Of a stretch of 64,000 nt of DNA, positions 23,451 to 36,099 are shown one piece after another. The notes under the pieces are model-generated. The model was not told where the DNA came from. It saw nothing but the letters and a program-made list of their open reading frames with translations, and ran no database searches. Numbering within the stretch: the first letter of the stretch is position 1; the number at the start of each line of letters is the position of its first letter. Source of the stretch: Malaya genurostris (Eukaryota; Arthropoda; Insecta; Diptera; Culicidae); NCBI RefSeq assembly GCF_030247185.1, contig NC_080572.1, positions 174,226,975 to 174,290,974 of the forward strand, read 5' to 3'. Position numbers and translations under genes: made by a program.

Positions 23451-24430
23451 ACCAGGATGCAGACTTTTGTATGCGGACGATTTGAAACTGTTTCTTGTTG
23501 TGCAATCGATAGCTGATTACATGAAACTTCAGCAGCACCTAAACAATTTTTGTGAATGGTGCAATCTCAACCTCTTAACTATAAGTGTGTCCAAATGCTC
23601 TGTGAATTCTTTCACACGCAAGAAAAGCCTGATAGTCTGGAACTACACTATTTATGGGGAAACACTTGAAAGAGTAACTGTTTTCAAAGATCTGGGTGTG
23701 CTTTTTGATTCTCAGCTCTCCTTCAGACATCACTACTCGCTCAGGCAAATAGAAACCTAGGTTTCATAATGAGGATCGCCAAAGAGTTTTCTGCTCCATA
23801 CTGATTGCGAGCGTTATATTACGCGTTAGTACGGTCTACCCTTGAAGCCGCAGTGCATATTTGGTGTCCTTACGCCATTGTTTGGATCAACAGAATTGAA
23901 GCAGTAAAGTCACGATTCCTACGATTTGTTCTTAGATCTCTGCCATGGCGTAATCCGTCAGAGCTTCCACCATACATTGAGCGCTGTCGTTTGCTCGACA
24001 TGACAACTAGACAAACGACGGAATATACTCAGAGCTGTATTTATAGTGAAATTGCTGAACGGACAAACTGATGCTCCTGAGATTCTCTCGCAAATATGTA
24101 TTAATGTACCTCCAAGAACGCTAAGAGAGCGGAATTTCTTGCGACTCGACTTACGAAGAACGGAGTATGGTCAGAACGAACTGATTAGGGCAATGTACGA
24201 CATTTTTACTCAGTTCAGAAATTTTGTGATTCCTCTTCCATATATTTTTTTATATTCTGAAAACCATAACATAGAATGAATACAATCATTTGCTTAACAA
24301 TTTGTTATATGTTTAAAAAATTAGAGGGTTGTATTCAAGACACAACCGAGCACAATAACATTAAAAATGAAACGTTTCTAGGGTCTTCATAATAAATACA
24401 AAAATAAAGAAGATAATGATGATGATACAC
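23450..24430 (+). mobile_element. 5'-truncated non-LTR retrotransposon (jockey/CR1-like)
   Basis: The copy begins just upstream of the RT catalytic motif (YADDLKLF at about 23470) and keeps the thumb and C-terminal region in three frames: 23467-23760, 23805-24071 and 24046-24279. The C-terminal motifs (RALYYALVRSTLEAAVHIWCP, RSLPWRNPSELPPY, TLRERNFLRLDLRRTEYGQ) closely parallel those of the element inserted in the SecA-like gene at 47.9-50.3 kb. The 3' end has AATAAA-like words and finishes in a GATAATGATGATGAT tail. At least two frameshifts and a stop make it inactive. Confidence 0.8.
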
Positions 24431-25199
24431 TAAACTTCACAACACTTCAAATATACTTGAAAGCTCAATTTTGGATACAAACAACATAAAGATTTAAACC
24501 TGAACAAATAAAACTATTTTATTTTATGATGATAATTTTCGAGAAACGTACAAACTTATTAATTTGATTTATATCGTTTATTTACCCCCAGTTTTAACCT
24601 AATAATGGTCGTTCCGGAATTTTGTTCATATTGTAACTTGATGTTATTAACACATGAATGAACATTGTCATAGTTACAACGTGTGTAGCCATCAGACTCT
24701 TATTGTTTTGAAGCAAATAATAATTGAACTGAAACTGGCGGTAAACCAAGTTCCTATTCAAACGATACATGTAAAAACGCAGGTAAACTTACCTTGAGTT
24801 TATCTTTGTACTATATGATATTGCATCTAATTGTACTGTATATGTGAGCCTGTGGAACTCAATTATACTACTAAACCGAGGAGTCCGCTTTTAGATAAGT
24901 TTCAGAATTTAATTTTGAATCTTTTGAAGCGTTTAATTCCTGGTGGGACAACAACTTGTTCAGTCACATTGTCACGTTTTGTTCGTATGGGAATGGAGAT
25001 TTTAGTATGCAAACCGATCCGTTGAAAAATGAAAACATTTTTAAGCTTACAATATTGAAGCTTTGGAATCATTTAAATGAGGAAAATCCATTAACAAATC
25101 CTCGAGGAACAAGCGCTGCAAATTAGATCCGAAAAATCTATCGCCGATAATTCTAAATTAGCCTGATAGTTACCAGAGAACCAAAATAAAATACTTAAT

Positions 25200-26060
25200 T
25201 CAAACCAATTTTTCAATGGTATGCAATTGAAATATTCAAATGAGATTATCTCATAAATTTAAGTTAAATGTTTCCGAATCGATTGGTTGTTGAATTATAT
25301 TAAACCATCAACAAATGACTGAGTTATAAGCGTTCAAAATTATGACAGAAAAATGTTACGCGATTAGTCTTGCATGTTTTAAATTGACACCCAGCCTCGG
25401 AAAGCGAAGTGTAAGGCATTTTTAATGGCAAAATCGACCAAAAATTTGCTAAATACATGGGATATTTCATAAGAATCGGTAACCACGCTGATTCGGTTCT
25501 TCAAGAGCTAAATGAAATATAAGATACTCAAGCGAACATGGTGCTGCGCAGACAACAGGAAATTTCACCAACACATAATGCAAAAGCGACAATCCAGTAA
25601 GTGAACGCATATACAATCCAGTCATCAGCTCACTGGACGAGCTACTTGTTTCATTCACAGTCGAACATCAACTAGGCAAAGAAATTTTGTGCAGCCTATA
25701 TTTATAGATTTCTCTTCGTACTACGCATAACGATACGGTGTTTTTATGCATGACGCAAAGCCTCCTATGCCGAACAAAAAGTTGACGTCATTTTGTACAA
25801 CAGGGATTGGTAGATGAAAACATAGGTCGATTCCAACCATTTTTTCAATAGTATGCTATTGAATTATTGAAAAGACGTCGTCATACATGTTTAAGTTAAA
25901 AGTTTCCGAATCGATTGGTTGTTTAATTATAACAATCCATCAACAAATGACCGAGTTATTAACGTTCAAAATTATGACACAAAAAGGTTACGCGACTATT
26001 TTTGAAACTTTTAATTGACACCCGGCCCCATATAGTGAAGAGTAAGGCATTTTTAATGCC
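25200..26060 (+). repeat. Direct repeat pair ending in TTAATTGACACCC
   Basis: The segments 25200-25420 and 25830-26060 are direct copies sharing AACCAATTTTTCAATRGTATGC, TTTCCGAATCGATTGGTTGTT, ATCAACAAATGACYGAGTTAT and the ending TTAAATTGACACCCAGCC/TTAATTGACACCCGGCCCC...GTAAGGCATTTTTAATG. A related end occurs near 4120-4150. No coding sequence is seen. About 400 bp of unrelated sequence separates the copies. Confidence 0.6.
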
Positions 26061-27345
26061 AAAAAATGCTTATATATTAACAACCCGCATGAACGGAAAC
26101 CATAAACCAACAATACCAGATATTGTCAAACGATAAGGAGTATGGTTTGAATGATACATGGAATATTGCAGAAGACAAATCAATCGGACCCATCGTTTCT
26201 GAAACATATATTATTAAAAATTTTCAAATAATTTTTGCTTAGTCCCTTCTCAAAAGTAAGGCTAGAGTAAAAAGGGCAAATTGATGAAGCAAATTGTTTC
26301 GTTTGGCCATGATTAACGCTTATGCAAAATTTGAGCCAAATAAAAAAATACGAAAATAATATCTCAAAAAATATCTGTCATTTGCGGTGGAATTGCTCTT
26401 AAATAAAGTTACGAGTACTGATACATTGACTGCTCATTCTCGCCTCGATATAATAGAAACATTGCACTCGATTCGTTGATTGTAGGCTGAGTAATCCGCA
26501 AAATGGTGTTGTGGTTTGACTAATTGAAACGAAACGAATTCATTGTTTCTTTTTCATATCGTTTATTTAGACCCCGCTTTAATTTAATTATGGTCGTTCA
26601 CCGGGTAAATTCATCGTTCACGTACAAGGTAAAGTACAGTACATATTGAATGCAACGGTCATTTGAATTTTTGAATGTTCAGAAGTCAATCATTTCATTG
26701 CAAAAATTTCTAATAGATTAAAACGATGTTATGGTTGCTGCGTAACAACGTTTAAGTACGGCACCAGACTAGCAGAGAAGGACTCTCAAAGGGAAGTAAA
26801 AAAAATCCTTTTGATGATCTCCAACGAATTTATTTTTGATTAGAAATATTCTAAAGCTTTTTAAAAGTCAATGGCGACCTAGTTGCGAGGGCAGCCATTT
26901 CAAATTCGTTAAATAAATTTGAATAAGAGTAGCCGTTCTTTTAACCCATTAATCTTACGAGCGGCTTAGAAGCCAATAGAAGCAAAGATAAACAAAGTCA
27001 CTTGCATTTTTGCATGAGGACTTTTTTCGAGGTGCTTAAACTTTTGAACAATAGCGCTTTACGAAATTAGAGGTGATCCCAAAATATTGGCACCCTTATA
27101 TACATTAGAGCGGAAAAAACAACGTGTTTTGTCGGTTACGTCACTTATACAATCATATCTCCGGAACCAAAAGTCACAGCCATTTGGTCTTTGAACTTGA
27201 TCAATGGCCCAACAGTAGCTTTCAAACGAGCATAAGTTTGTTAAAATCGGTTCAGCCATCTATGAGAAAATTGAGTGCGTATAAATATCTTCGAAAAGTG
27301 CACACACAGACATTTTCCGATCTCGTCGAACTGAGTCGAATGGTA

Positions 27346-28654
27346 AAGACTGTCCCAGAAAGTATGGACGCAACCAAAAACCGCTGCCATTTCGCAATTG
27401 TTCAGAATGTCAATTTTTATGGCTGCGTCCTGTTGTTTAGACTCTTCTCTAACCACTTGTGAAGTTGTTTATTCGTTTTCATTAGTTTGTTTCGAAATGC
27501 GTGGACTTTCAGCAGAACAACGTCGAAAAATTGTGTACAAATGGTGCACAGAACGCGGACTGTCACTGAGAAAGATAGCAAAAGTGGAAGGAGTAAGTGA
27601 AAAGGCCGTGCGAAATGCAATCAGGAAGTTCGGTGAGGATAACACCTTCGAGGATAAACCGAAAATGAGTCGAAAAAAAGATCCTGCTAAGCCTCAGTTG
27701 GATAAACTTATACTGAAGGCGTTCGAGCAAAAGAAGGAGGTTTCAGTTCGGGATGTGGCCAAAAAAGTGGGTACTTCGAAGTCAAATGTTCTTCGTGCTA
27801 AGGAACGTTTGAATCTTCGAACCTAAAAGAAGCAGAAACAACCAAAACGTAGGCCGAAACAAGAAGCATAGATCAGGCCGAGGGTTCGGAAGCTGTACAT
27901 TACGATTCTTGCTGGAAATTTGAACTGCAAAATCATGGACGATGAAACCTACGTGAAACTCGATTACAAATCCTTGCCGGGAACACAATATTATACGGTG
28001 CGAGAAGTGCAAGTGTTAAACCAGTCCGAGACATCGATTGTAGTCGAAAATTTGGTAAGAAAGCTATGGTCTGGCAAGCAATTTGTAGCTACGGTAAGAT
28101 TTCGAAACCCTTCATCACCACTGCTTCAATGAAAAGCGAAATATACATCAAGGAATGTTTACAAAAACGACTTCTTCCCATGATTCGAAGCCACAGGGAT
28201 CCTGTTGTCTTCTGGCCAGATCTTGCTTCTTGCCACTACTCGAAATCAACGGTAGAATGGTATACTACCAAAAATGTCACTTTCGTCCCAAAAGACATGA
28301 ATCCTCCAAATTGCCCACAACTTCGACCAATTGAGGAATTTTGGGCATTAAAGAAAGGCACATCTTAGGAAACATGTCTCGGCAGCCGAAACCATTCAAC
28401 AGTTCGAAAAAGATTGGAAAAAAGTGTCAAAACTTGTCGCGAAGAAGGAATTTAATGAGGAATGTTCGCAAGAAGGTGCGCCAGCTAGTCTACAATGGCT
28501 AAGTAGAAAATGTTGAGAACAATATTCTGTTGTTGTAGTCTAATATTATCAGTATACCGAATAAAATTTGAATCTCTAACATTTTTGAATCTCTAACATT
28601 TGTGAATTATTTACAACGAAATCAAAGTGCGTCCATACTTTCTGAAACAGTCTT
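27346..28654 (+). mobile_element. DD37E (ITmD37E-type) transposon, copy 1
   Basis: A 1,309-bp element lies between TA at 27344-27345 and 28655-28656. Terminal inverted repeats of about 26 bp begin AAGACTGTCCCAGAAAGTAT and AAGACTGTTTCAGAAAGTAT. It sits in the ATGGTATAT site of a dispersed repeat. The DD37E class was described from mosquitoes as part of the IS630-Tc1-mariner superfamily. Confidence 0.9.
27497..28504 (+). pseudogene. DD37E transposase, broken
   Basis: The ATG at 27497 starts MRGLSAEQRRKIVYKW, followed by two helix-turn-helix modules (LRKIAKVEGVSEKAVRNAI; VRDVAKKVGTSKSNVLRA). Stops at about 27824 and 27867 and frameshifts near 28050 and 28360 interrupt it. The catalytic residues remain: D in MDDETYV, D in FWPDLAS and E in RPIEEFW. 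I count 37 residues between the second D and the E. The tail ends near QLVYNG-stop at about 28500. It recognises element termini in related autonomous copies but is itself dead. Confidence 0.88.
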
Positions 28655-28785
28655 TACATATAACTATGTGTCTCCAATGCTGCGTTCAAAAGTCGGTTTT
28701 TCCAGCAATTCTAATACCTTCCTATAGAGAAAGGCAAAACTATTTTGGGCAAAACGAAGTTCGACGTATCAGCTAGTACAGTATA

Positions 28786-29498
28786 TTTTAGAAGCAAACC
28801 AGTTCACAGTACTTGGGTCGAAAGTACAGAACAATACTGAAAATTACAGTACGAATACGAGCGTTAGTAATAATCAATTATTAAATCATCAAATTGTACA
28901 CAAACACAATTCGCTCAACATTAATTAGTGCCAATAACAAACCTCAAAGAAAGCGGAAAGTTCCAGTTAGCATCATTTTGAATTATTGTACTATATAGTC
29001 CCTTCACAAGTGCTGTAACGACGAACAACGAAGCAGTTATTGAGGAAGTGGTCAGAAAAGCAATAGCTAATCGTTGGTCAATTTTGATACTTTGATCGAA
29101 AATATGAACCTCCTGAGTTTGAGCTGTAATTTCAAGATATTATTAGTTTTTCTAATTCCTGCCAGCTGTGATTGCACAATCTCACCTTTGCTTCTCAGTT
29201 TACGTAGTTTGTTTATTATTTCCCACAGTTCAGTTCGGTTTGCATTCAAACACAGTTGTTTTTGAATAGCCAAATAGCACGTGAACAGAGGACCCAGGCA
29301 ATCGCAAACCAGAATAATGTTGCCGGTGTTTTCCAAAGCAAACAGAACGGCGGCCAAATCCATAACTGCCATTGAAATCAAACACATATGAAACAGGACT
29401 CTATTCGACACACTTTCATTCTGCCCTACACCGATCAACGACAGACAAATTAGCTGCACTCTCAGAAAGCGTTCTGACCAATCCTTGACGGAAATCAT
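28786..29498 (-). pseudogene. Odorant receptor OR-A, 5' part (exons 1, 2 and start of exon 3)
   Basis: Minus-strand exon 1 (29498-29186, 313 bp) starts MISVKDWSERFLRVQLICL. The alternative upstream ATG at 29516 is rejected because 29498 gives the same exon length as the paralogue and the same distance to the TATA-like box. Exon 2 (29123-28943, 181 bp; DQRLAIAFLTTSSITASLF...WNFPLSLR) follows a 62-bp intron. Exon 3 starts at 28836 (FDPSTVNWF) but reads one base out of frame relative to the paralogue and is cut near 28786 by repeats. With the 3' part at 20788-21454 this completes a 7tm_6 receptor. The frame slip plus the split exon point to a pseudogene, unless the insertion is spliced out. Confidence 0.85.
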
Positions 29499-29550
29499 TT
29501 TCCATGAATTTTCCACTCCACACTATCAAAGCTAGCAGCTCGACGTTTGC

Positions 29551-29558
29551 CTTTTATC
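29551..29558 (-). promoter_or_regulatory. TATA-like GATAAAAG upstream of OR-A
   Basis: On the minus strand GATAAAAG lies about 53 bases upstream of the chosen ATG at 29498. The intact paralogue has the same octamer about 52 bases upstream of its ATG, although the flanking sequence differs. This supports a core promoter with a very short 5' leader. Confidence 0.5.
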
Positions 29559-29769
29559 AGTTAGGGAAACCCTTGTCACTAGCTAATATATTGATGTCAA
29601 TTTTTTTGACAGCATGCAATTGTGAAATCAACCTTGAGCAGAAACCTGCTTTTAGCAATCAATTCCACGTAGTTAGTAATTTCTTCGATGAAGACTGGTC
29701 TTTGAAATGGATGGGTTTGAGAGAGTGAAATCTATCATTATGAAACTCGTTTATGCATTATCACCTTTT

Positions 29770-30415
29770 GGCCTTTCTCATATAGAAAGGCTATACAATC
29801 ACTGCGAAAATCGATTTTTGAACCGAGGTCTGAAGGGCCGAATTTCGTATACCGTTCGACTCAACACGACGAACTGAACAAATGTCTGTGTCTTTGCCGA
29901 TATCCACACGATCAACACACCGTATTTAAATTATTTCTCTTCTTGATACTTGATACGGTCTGTGAGAAAATCGAATGCACTTTATTAATTCCTTTCGCTC
30001 ATTTTAATCCGTACCTCCAGAATCAGAAGTTGGATCCAGATGAAATTTAATAGCGGGCTATGGCATTTAATTGTAATCTAAGATGAAAAAAATCGGTTGA
30101 GCGTTCACTGAAAAAAAACGAGTGCACAGTTTTCTTTATTCATTCACACATTTTACCACGTTACTCTTAAATCGGAAGTTCGATCCGGGCAAAATTAACT
30201 AAAAACCTATGGGACCAAGAGACCTTTCATTTAAATCTAAGTTTATGAAATTCGAATGCAAATTTTTGTAAGAGACACACACACACACAGAAATTTTGCG
30301 TACTCAACGACCTGAGTCGAATGGTATATGACACTCGACCATCTGGACCGCGGTTCAAAAGTCGGTTTTCACAGTGTTCGCATAGCCTTTATATATGAGA
30401 AAGGCAAAGATAGGT
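29770..30415. repeat. Dispersed family copy with ~120-bp terminal inverted arms
   Basis: The left end GCCTTTCTCATATAGAAAGG...ATCACTGCGAAAATCGATTTTTGAACCGAGG is mirrored at the right end (30290-30410, ...CCGCGGTTCAAAAGTCGGTTTTCACAGTGTTCGCATAGCC...GAGAAAGGC). A foldback with arms of about 120 bp results. The interior has GGAAGTTCGATCCGGGCAAAATT-like blocks common to the family. It is non-coding. Confidence 0.65.
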
Positions 30416-30419
30416 ATAG

Positions 30420-32640
30420 AATTTGCCTAAACTTTAGAAAAAAATTTCAAGGCTCGGAGGACTGAGTACCATATACCAATCCATTCAGCTCGACGAACTG
30501 AGCAAATGTTTGTTTGTGTAGGTATGTGCGTCTGTATGTGTGTGCAACATTGAATGGCTTGTTTATCAAAGATGGCTGAACCGATTTCGACCAAAGTAGT
30601 TGTAACTGGATGGTCTTCCTGGAAGTATGTGCGCTATTATTTTTGTTTCAGATCTGATGTTTAGTTTATGAATTATAAAAAACTTTTATGTCAAAAATTG
30701 CCGTTTTATGTTAATATCTGTCCTAATCGACCTTGAATATAAAATATGTTTTGAAATTTTTATACCTTATCGTAATACCAATCGAACAAGTTATAGATTG
30801 TAAGAAATAGTTGATTTTTATCGGATATATTCATATTTTTGTGCAGACAATTTTTCCTCCTTATCCCGATAGTAGGGTTTTGGACGAAGCCAGATGAAAT
30901 GACGCTTGAAATCCAATCGTTTCGGAGTAATCCAATCGTTTCGGAGTAATAGAAAAATACAGTTTTCTTTAGCAAAGTATTTTTTTTTTAGCACGTTTCC
31001 GTTTTGGTAACATAATTGCTCGGAAGTTCTGAAAAATCTTTGAATTTAAAGTGATAACCCCTGATTATTTTTAAAATATTTCATCCTATTTATTTTAACT
31101 AAGCAATCGATGATCTGCCTTTCTAGTCACAATTCTCGAGATAAAATGATTATTGATGTAGAAAAAATGTAGATCGATAAAAAAGGCATCAGGTGAATAA
31201 AATGAAGGTGAATAAAATATGTATTATATTTCGTGGATAAAACAACAGGTCAAGATATTTTGCAAACTGTTACAATACTCGTTACTCCTTTTCTACTTAT
31301 GTAAGATATCAGACCGGTGCATAAATTCTATTTACCACCATAATAAACCGAGAGCAGTAAATGAATCAAATGCGTTGAATACAAGAACGTGCAACTTATT
31401 TTCAAATATTGTCACTGGTCACAGATTTCCTTAGCGATAATACCGGTAGTTGTGCACTAGTTGAACGTGACAACAATTTTTGTTTGTTACGGTAATGGAT
31501 TTTGTGGGTGTTAAAAAGCAAATTTTCTAAGGAGTAATATACTCAAGGGAGTTACAAATTTGTCATTACATACACAAACTTCATCCTGTACACAAAATCC
31601 TACAACCAATGTTGCACATGTTCTTCGGGTTATTAGTTCATTCATCCATCTTCAATGCGGCTTTCTTATATTACTCACACCCGTTTCGAATAAGTTTGAA
31701 CTATTCATCGTACAAAAGAGAGAAGGATGAAAATTAATAAGCAATAATCGTGGAGAAACCGAACCTTCTAATACATTCTTCGTTGCTGGTACGCATCGTG
31801 CATGTTCGTTTTATACATTCGTTCATTTACTTTGCTTCCCGAATTGGTTCGACTATGATACTAATACAGGGGGAAACGTCTTAATTTGCTTGTTTCAAAG
31901 ACAGTCACCTCAAGTCATTCGGGGGTTTGTGTTATGCGAAGAACAAATGTAAGGAATAGAAAACAATCAAATTTAATTTTATCCGATTCTGGAATTATAG
32001 GGTGCTGAGTTTTTAAAATTCAAACCGTCATAGAAGATGACGGTACTAAAAAATCTTCAAAGTTGGGTTCAAAACTATTTTTATTTATTCGTCATATTAA
32101 TTTATGGCCATACGTTTCTAGTTATTCTGTTCTGGTCCCTCAATACTGGTTCTGAAAGTAATTCACTAACTCACTTCGTCATTTCATGGAATGCGTAATT
32201 GATTATCACACGTTCTTCTATTCGATCCGTCTTTCAGTTCCGAAGTTACAGGGTAATGAGTGATTGAAATTTCAAACTGACACATAAAACGACGGTCATT
32301 AAAATAATGACCGTTAAATCATTAAATTCATGACACACCGAAGAATATTAATGCAAAATACACATGCGGATTGATAAAAAACGGTATTATCTCACATCTA
32401 TATGGATTAAGAACGTTTTTTGCTCACTAATCCAATAATCCGATTGTCGGAAGCATACTTTTACAATCGTTCAACGATTGATTCGATTCAATGTGTTCAA
32501 TACAAAAACTGATAACGTAATTCACTTGACGCAGTAAATTGAAACTGTTGCGGTCAAGCAAAATGATAACACTAGTGTGAAAAGAAAAGTGTATTTGATT
32601 TACAAATAGAAAGCTATCGGAAGCTGTGCACCATTTCAGG
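30420..32640. other. No recognisable gene
   Basis: A partial dispersed-family piece is visible at about 30460-30610 (CGACGAACTGAGCAAATGTTTG; AAGATGGCTGAACCGATTTCGACC). The remainder is AT-rich without exon, RNA or transposase signatures. Confidence 0.4.
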
Positions 32641-33010
32641 TCTGGGGAGCGGTTGAGTCATGACAGACCCTGTCAGCTTGGAGCCAAATCAATCTTCAGT
32701 TCAGCAACGCCATCACACGGCATCACATTCAATATATCATGTCAATTGTATGGGTGCGCAGCCCTGCTATTTTGGCGAGCACGACTTTGACATTTCTCTC
32801 CCCTACTTCTATGTATGAGTTTCGATGCGGACTCACCTGAGGGCGACATGCTCTCAGAAAATATGTTGCCAATGATTTGTTCGGAAAATGTGAGAGCTGG
32901 ATATCTTGTTAATATGATGTCTTTGGTCATGAGTTCGTTCCGGAAACAACAAAGAGAAATAAAAAAGAGGTACTTATATGATCATAGATGGGTACTAAAT
33001 TTAATCGAAC
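32640..33010 (+). repeat. Dispersed repeat, direct copy of 15290-15620
   Basis: Shared ordered words with 15290-15620 include TTCAGTTCAGCAAC, ATATATCATGTCAA...GGGTGCGC and GAGCTGGATATCTTGTTAATATGATG. No protein is encoded. Confidence 0.5.
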
Positions 33011-34425
33011 TTTAGGTTTCAGTATTATATTGTATTGTAGGTTTAAAATTCCCTACACAAAAATCTCAGAATTGCGGAAGCAAATGATGTCCTCATGGTA
33101 ATAACCAAGGATGGTTTTTATCGTATCGAAGAACGTTCAATCTTCACTCTTCACACGATTCAATCAGTGCCATCAAAGAGAAATGGAAAACATCGCAACA
33201 ACAAACACCCGGCATGGCTCATTTAACATAGAATAGACACCAGTGCGAGAGCGAATTTCTTTCGATGACATTTCTGAGAATCAAAGGTTAGCACGCTGCT
33301 GTGGGGATCCTCTCTGAAGCAACAAACGGTCCCTCATTCTCGTTTCGCGATCCGATTCTGTATGGGCAGTGGATAATTGCGATAGAATCATTTCACTATT
33401 GCCGCTTATTCTTACTATGTGCATATAACTTTTGTATAAGTTATGTCTATGAAAATGTATGTGAATGCTCCACACAATGGTTTTGAAATATTGCAACCTA
33501 GTATGAGAAACATCCAAGTTGAACCATCGATTCGATTTTCTGCGATAATTGTTAACTTGCGATCCTCTCTTGGGAAATTCCACACAGCAACGATCATTAT
33601 CAGACTGTATGTTATTTTATAGGCCGTGAAATACTCAGAGTATAAAGTGGAGCGAAGAAATGTAGAAAAATTCTCTCGCGGTTCATGTATTGAGAGACTC
33701 GAGTTTTTATAGCATCCTCTACCGGACTGAAAATGTTGTATACAATATAGATAGCAATATAGCAGCTTCTGTCAAATTTTCGGCAATCACCAACACTGGT
33801 AATAACCAAATGATGTATTCAATAGGGCTGAAAAGTCACCATTTGTGGCTGAACACCCAATTTAAATCTTAATAATTTAATTTTAACTCATATTCCAATA
33901 AATAGTTATTTTAAAAAAATTGTAAGATGAGGAGCGTTAAAAAATTACAAAGTGTGAAACTTGTTAGTTGATGATTAAACAAAGCTCCCAGTTTCGGTCC
34001 CAAACATTGTGGTTAAAACTTCCAATGCGAAGCTCACTTCGCTTTCTTTGGGATGTCTCATCCGATTTTCACATAGTTAAATTCCGATTTTTGGTTCCGG
34101 AATTACCGAAAGATGAGAGTTTACAATTACAAATCGTACATTTTGTTACAAATCGGACCCCTAATAATTTCAGTTTGCAGGTCTTGATTGTTACCAATCG
34201 ATTTCGACTATACCAGTCTTCGTATTCTGGTTTCGGAAGTACCGAAATAGTAATAAAAACTCCAAAATCAAATTCACTGTCCTTAACTATTTTTTACAAA
34301 CTGATATTGGAATGAACATCCCTATTCCCGTGTACTTCCGAAACTGGAATCCGGGGACCAGTATCGCCTACTCTTATTAAATTTTGTATTCAATTTTATT
34401 AAATACAACTGACCAAATAGTTCCA
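33011..34425. other. No recognisable gene
   Basis: Short frames on both strands (for example 33281-33583 minus) have no domain or splice support. Fragments resembling the dispersed family (GGTTCCGGAATTACCGAAAG, GTTTCGGAAGTACCG) occur near 34090-34360. Confidence 0.4.
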
Positions 34426-34429
34426 TCTT

Positions 34430-35585
34430 CTAATAAAAACCTGTTTTAATCCACCTTGTGGCGTAATGATGCCTTTCTCACATGCTACCATATATAATAC
34501 TGTGGTATTCTTCAAAATAATTATCTTCGATTCTTGAAGGAATCGCTTTGTTTGGCCGTCTAAATAATAAATACCGATTGGAGCAGTTTTGATGTTGATT
34601 TAGAATTTTTTTTACATTTTTCTGTTTTACCCTCTTCAAGTGATGGATTAAATTTTCTAACACACTATAATTCCGGAACTGGAAGTCGGATCCGGATGAA
34701 ATTCAGAAGTTTTGTATGGAATCATAAAGCTCTTAATTTATATCTAAATTTGTGAAAATCGGTTCAGCTCTCTCTGAGAAAAGTTGGTTCACATATTTTA
34801 ACAATTTTTTTAACATTTTACCCCATAATTCCGGAACCGGATGTCGGATTCAAATAATATTAAGGAATTTTGCATTCGACTACAGCGCCTTTTATTTGAA
34901 TATTAGTTTGTAAAAAAAGGTTCCTTCGTTTCTAAGAAATTGGAGTGATTTCCGGTTTGGATTACACGATCACTTTTTTCGATACTTCCGGAATCTGAAA
35001 CGAAAATCCGGTATACCCAAAATCAATGTCATCAACTAACCAAATCTGTACAATTCAAGAATTATACGGCTATTTGAATGTATTTGATTAAATTTTTTCC
35101 TGTCATGTATAAAAACACGCCAGTTTTTATACCTATCAGTTTGTAATTCCGGAACCGGAAGTAGTATCCGGATGAAATTTGGTAGGATTATATGCGATTG
35201 AAAGACCTTTTATTTGAACCTAAACTAACTGAATCTTTTTTGAAGAGAATTGGTTGTGCAGTTTCTGCGAAAATCGAGTGCACTTTTACTTCATTTTTTC
35301 ACATTTTACCGTTACCCGTTACTCCCGAACCGAAAGTCCGATCCGGGTAAAATTCAATAGCAACCTATGGGACCAAAAGACCTTTCATTTGAATCTAAGT
35401 TTGTGAAAATCGGTCCAGCCATCTCCGAGAAAATCGAGTGCACATTTTTGTTACATACACACACATACAGACATTTGCTCAGTTCGTCGAGCTGAGTCGA
35501 ATGGTATATGAACTTCGTCCCTCCCGGTCTCGGTTAAGAAGTTGGTTTTCACAGTGATTGCATAACCATATGAGAAAGGCAAAAG
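34430..35585 (+). repeat. Dispersed repeat family, near-complete copy
   Basis: It starts AAAACCTGTTTTAATCCACCTTGTGGCGTAATGATGCCTTTCTCA and ends GTTTTCACAGTGATTGCATAACCATATGAGAAAGGCAAAAG. Inside, a module of the form CCGGAACTGGAAGTCGGATCCGGATGAAATT...ATCTAAATTTGTGAAAATCGGTTCAGC recurs about four times with divergence (34670, 34830, 35140, 35330). It has no open frame and is the best single representative of the family in the window. Confidence 0.7.
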
Positions 35586-36099
35586 CAAATTAATAGACTG
35601 AATCAGAATCAAATAAGGGATATTCTCGATTTTTAAATAACAACAAACTGAAAATTTTGCCTTCATAAATGTTTTGCTTTGGGATTGTTATTACAATGAT
35701 AGAATTTATTATTTTGGTACAAATGTCCCATGGAATCAGATATTTTTTTTTATATGAGAACTCTCGTCAAGCGTCAAGTCTAGTGACTATCATTTGTAAA
35801 TTATTTCTATAAACAAAAATGTTATCAATTTAAAATTGTACCGTTTCCTAATGAACTCTTATCATTCAATCGGCCAAAAATATGTTGATATCCGCCAAAC
35901 CTGCGTTGCGATGTAACGTAGCCCGGGTAGAAGTGATTTGCAAACCTCTCAATGGTAGAAATTACATTATTTAGTTTGATATAAGAGTCAAAATATTTGA
36001 GGTGGTTTTGAAATGCAAAACAGTGACTTGAGCTTGGTATTCTTTGAAAACACTATACCGGAAGTCACCTCATTGAATTTTGAAACGAGCTCAAACATC

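Larger units (their letters stand above)
27010..28745 (-). repeat. Dispersed repeat copy split by a DD37E transposon
   Basis: Outside the transposon the sequence (GAGGTGATCCCAAAATATTGGCACCC, ACGTCACTTATAC, TTTTAACAAACT-type block, then TTCGACGAGAT...) matches 38.2-39.98 kb in reverse orientation. It ends at CCTATAGAGAAAGGCAAAAC near 28740. In this copy the GGGTGCC and CTCTAA blocks are joined by a short TATATA, where the 38.5-kb copy has a large (TA)n expansion. Confidence 0.65.
21455..28785. mobile_element. 7.3-kb repeat block splitting odorant receptor OR-A
   Basis: The block between the two halves of OR-A exon 3 consists of several components. These are a (TA)n tract, a hAT MITE (22080-22321), a GGGCCC-rich repeat (about 23280-23450), a non-LTR fragment (23450-24430), paired direct repeats (25200-25420 and 25830-26060), and a dispersed repeat with a DD37E transposon (27010-28745). 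The stretches 22330-23280 and 24430-25200 show no gene. It probably grew by successive insertions rather than in one event. Confidence 0.6.

Noticed and set aside
29499..29516. Upstream ATG of OR-A (six codons earlier)
   Set aside because: The ATG at 29498 gives an exon of 313 bp and a box-to-ATG distance equal to the intact paralogue.
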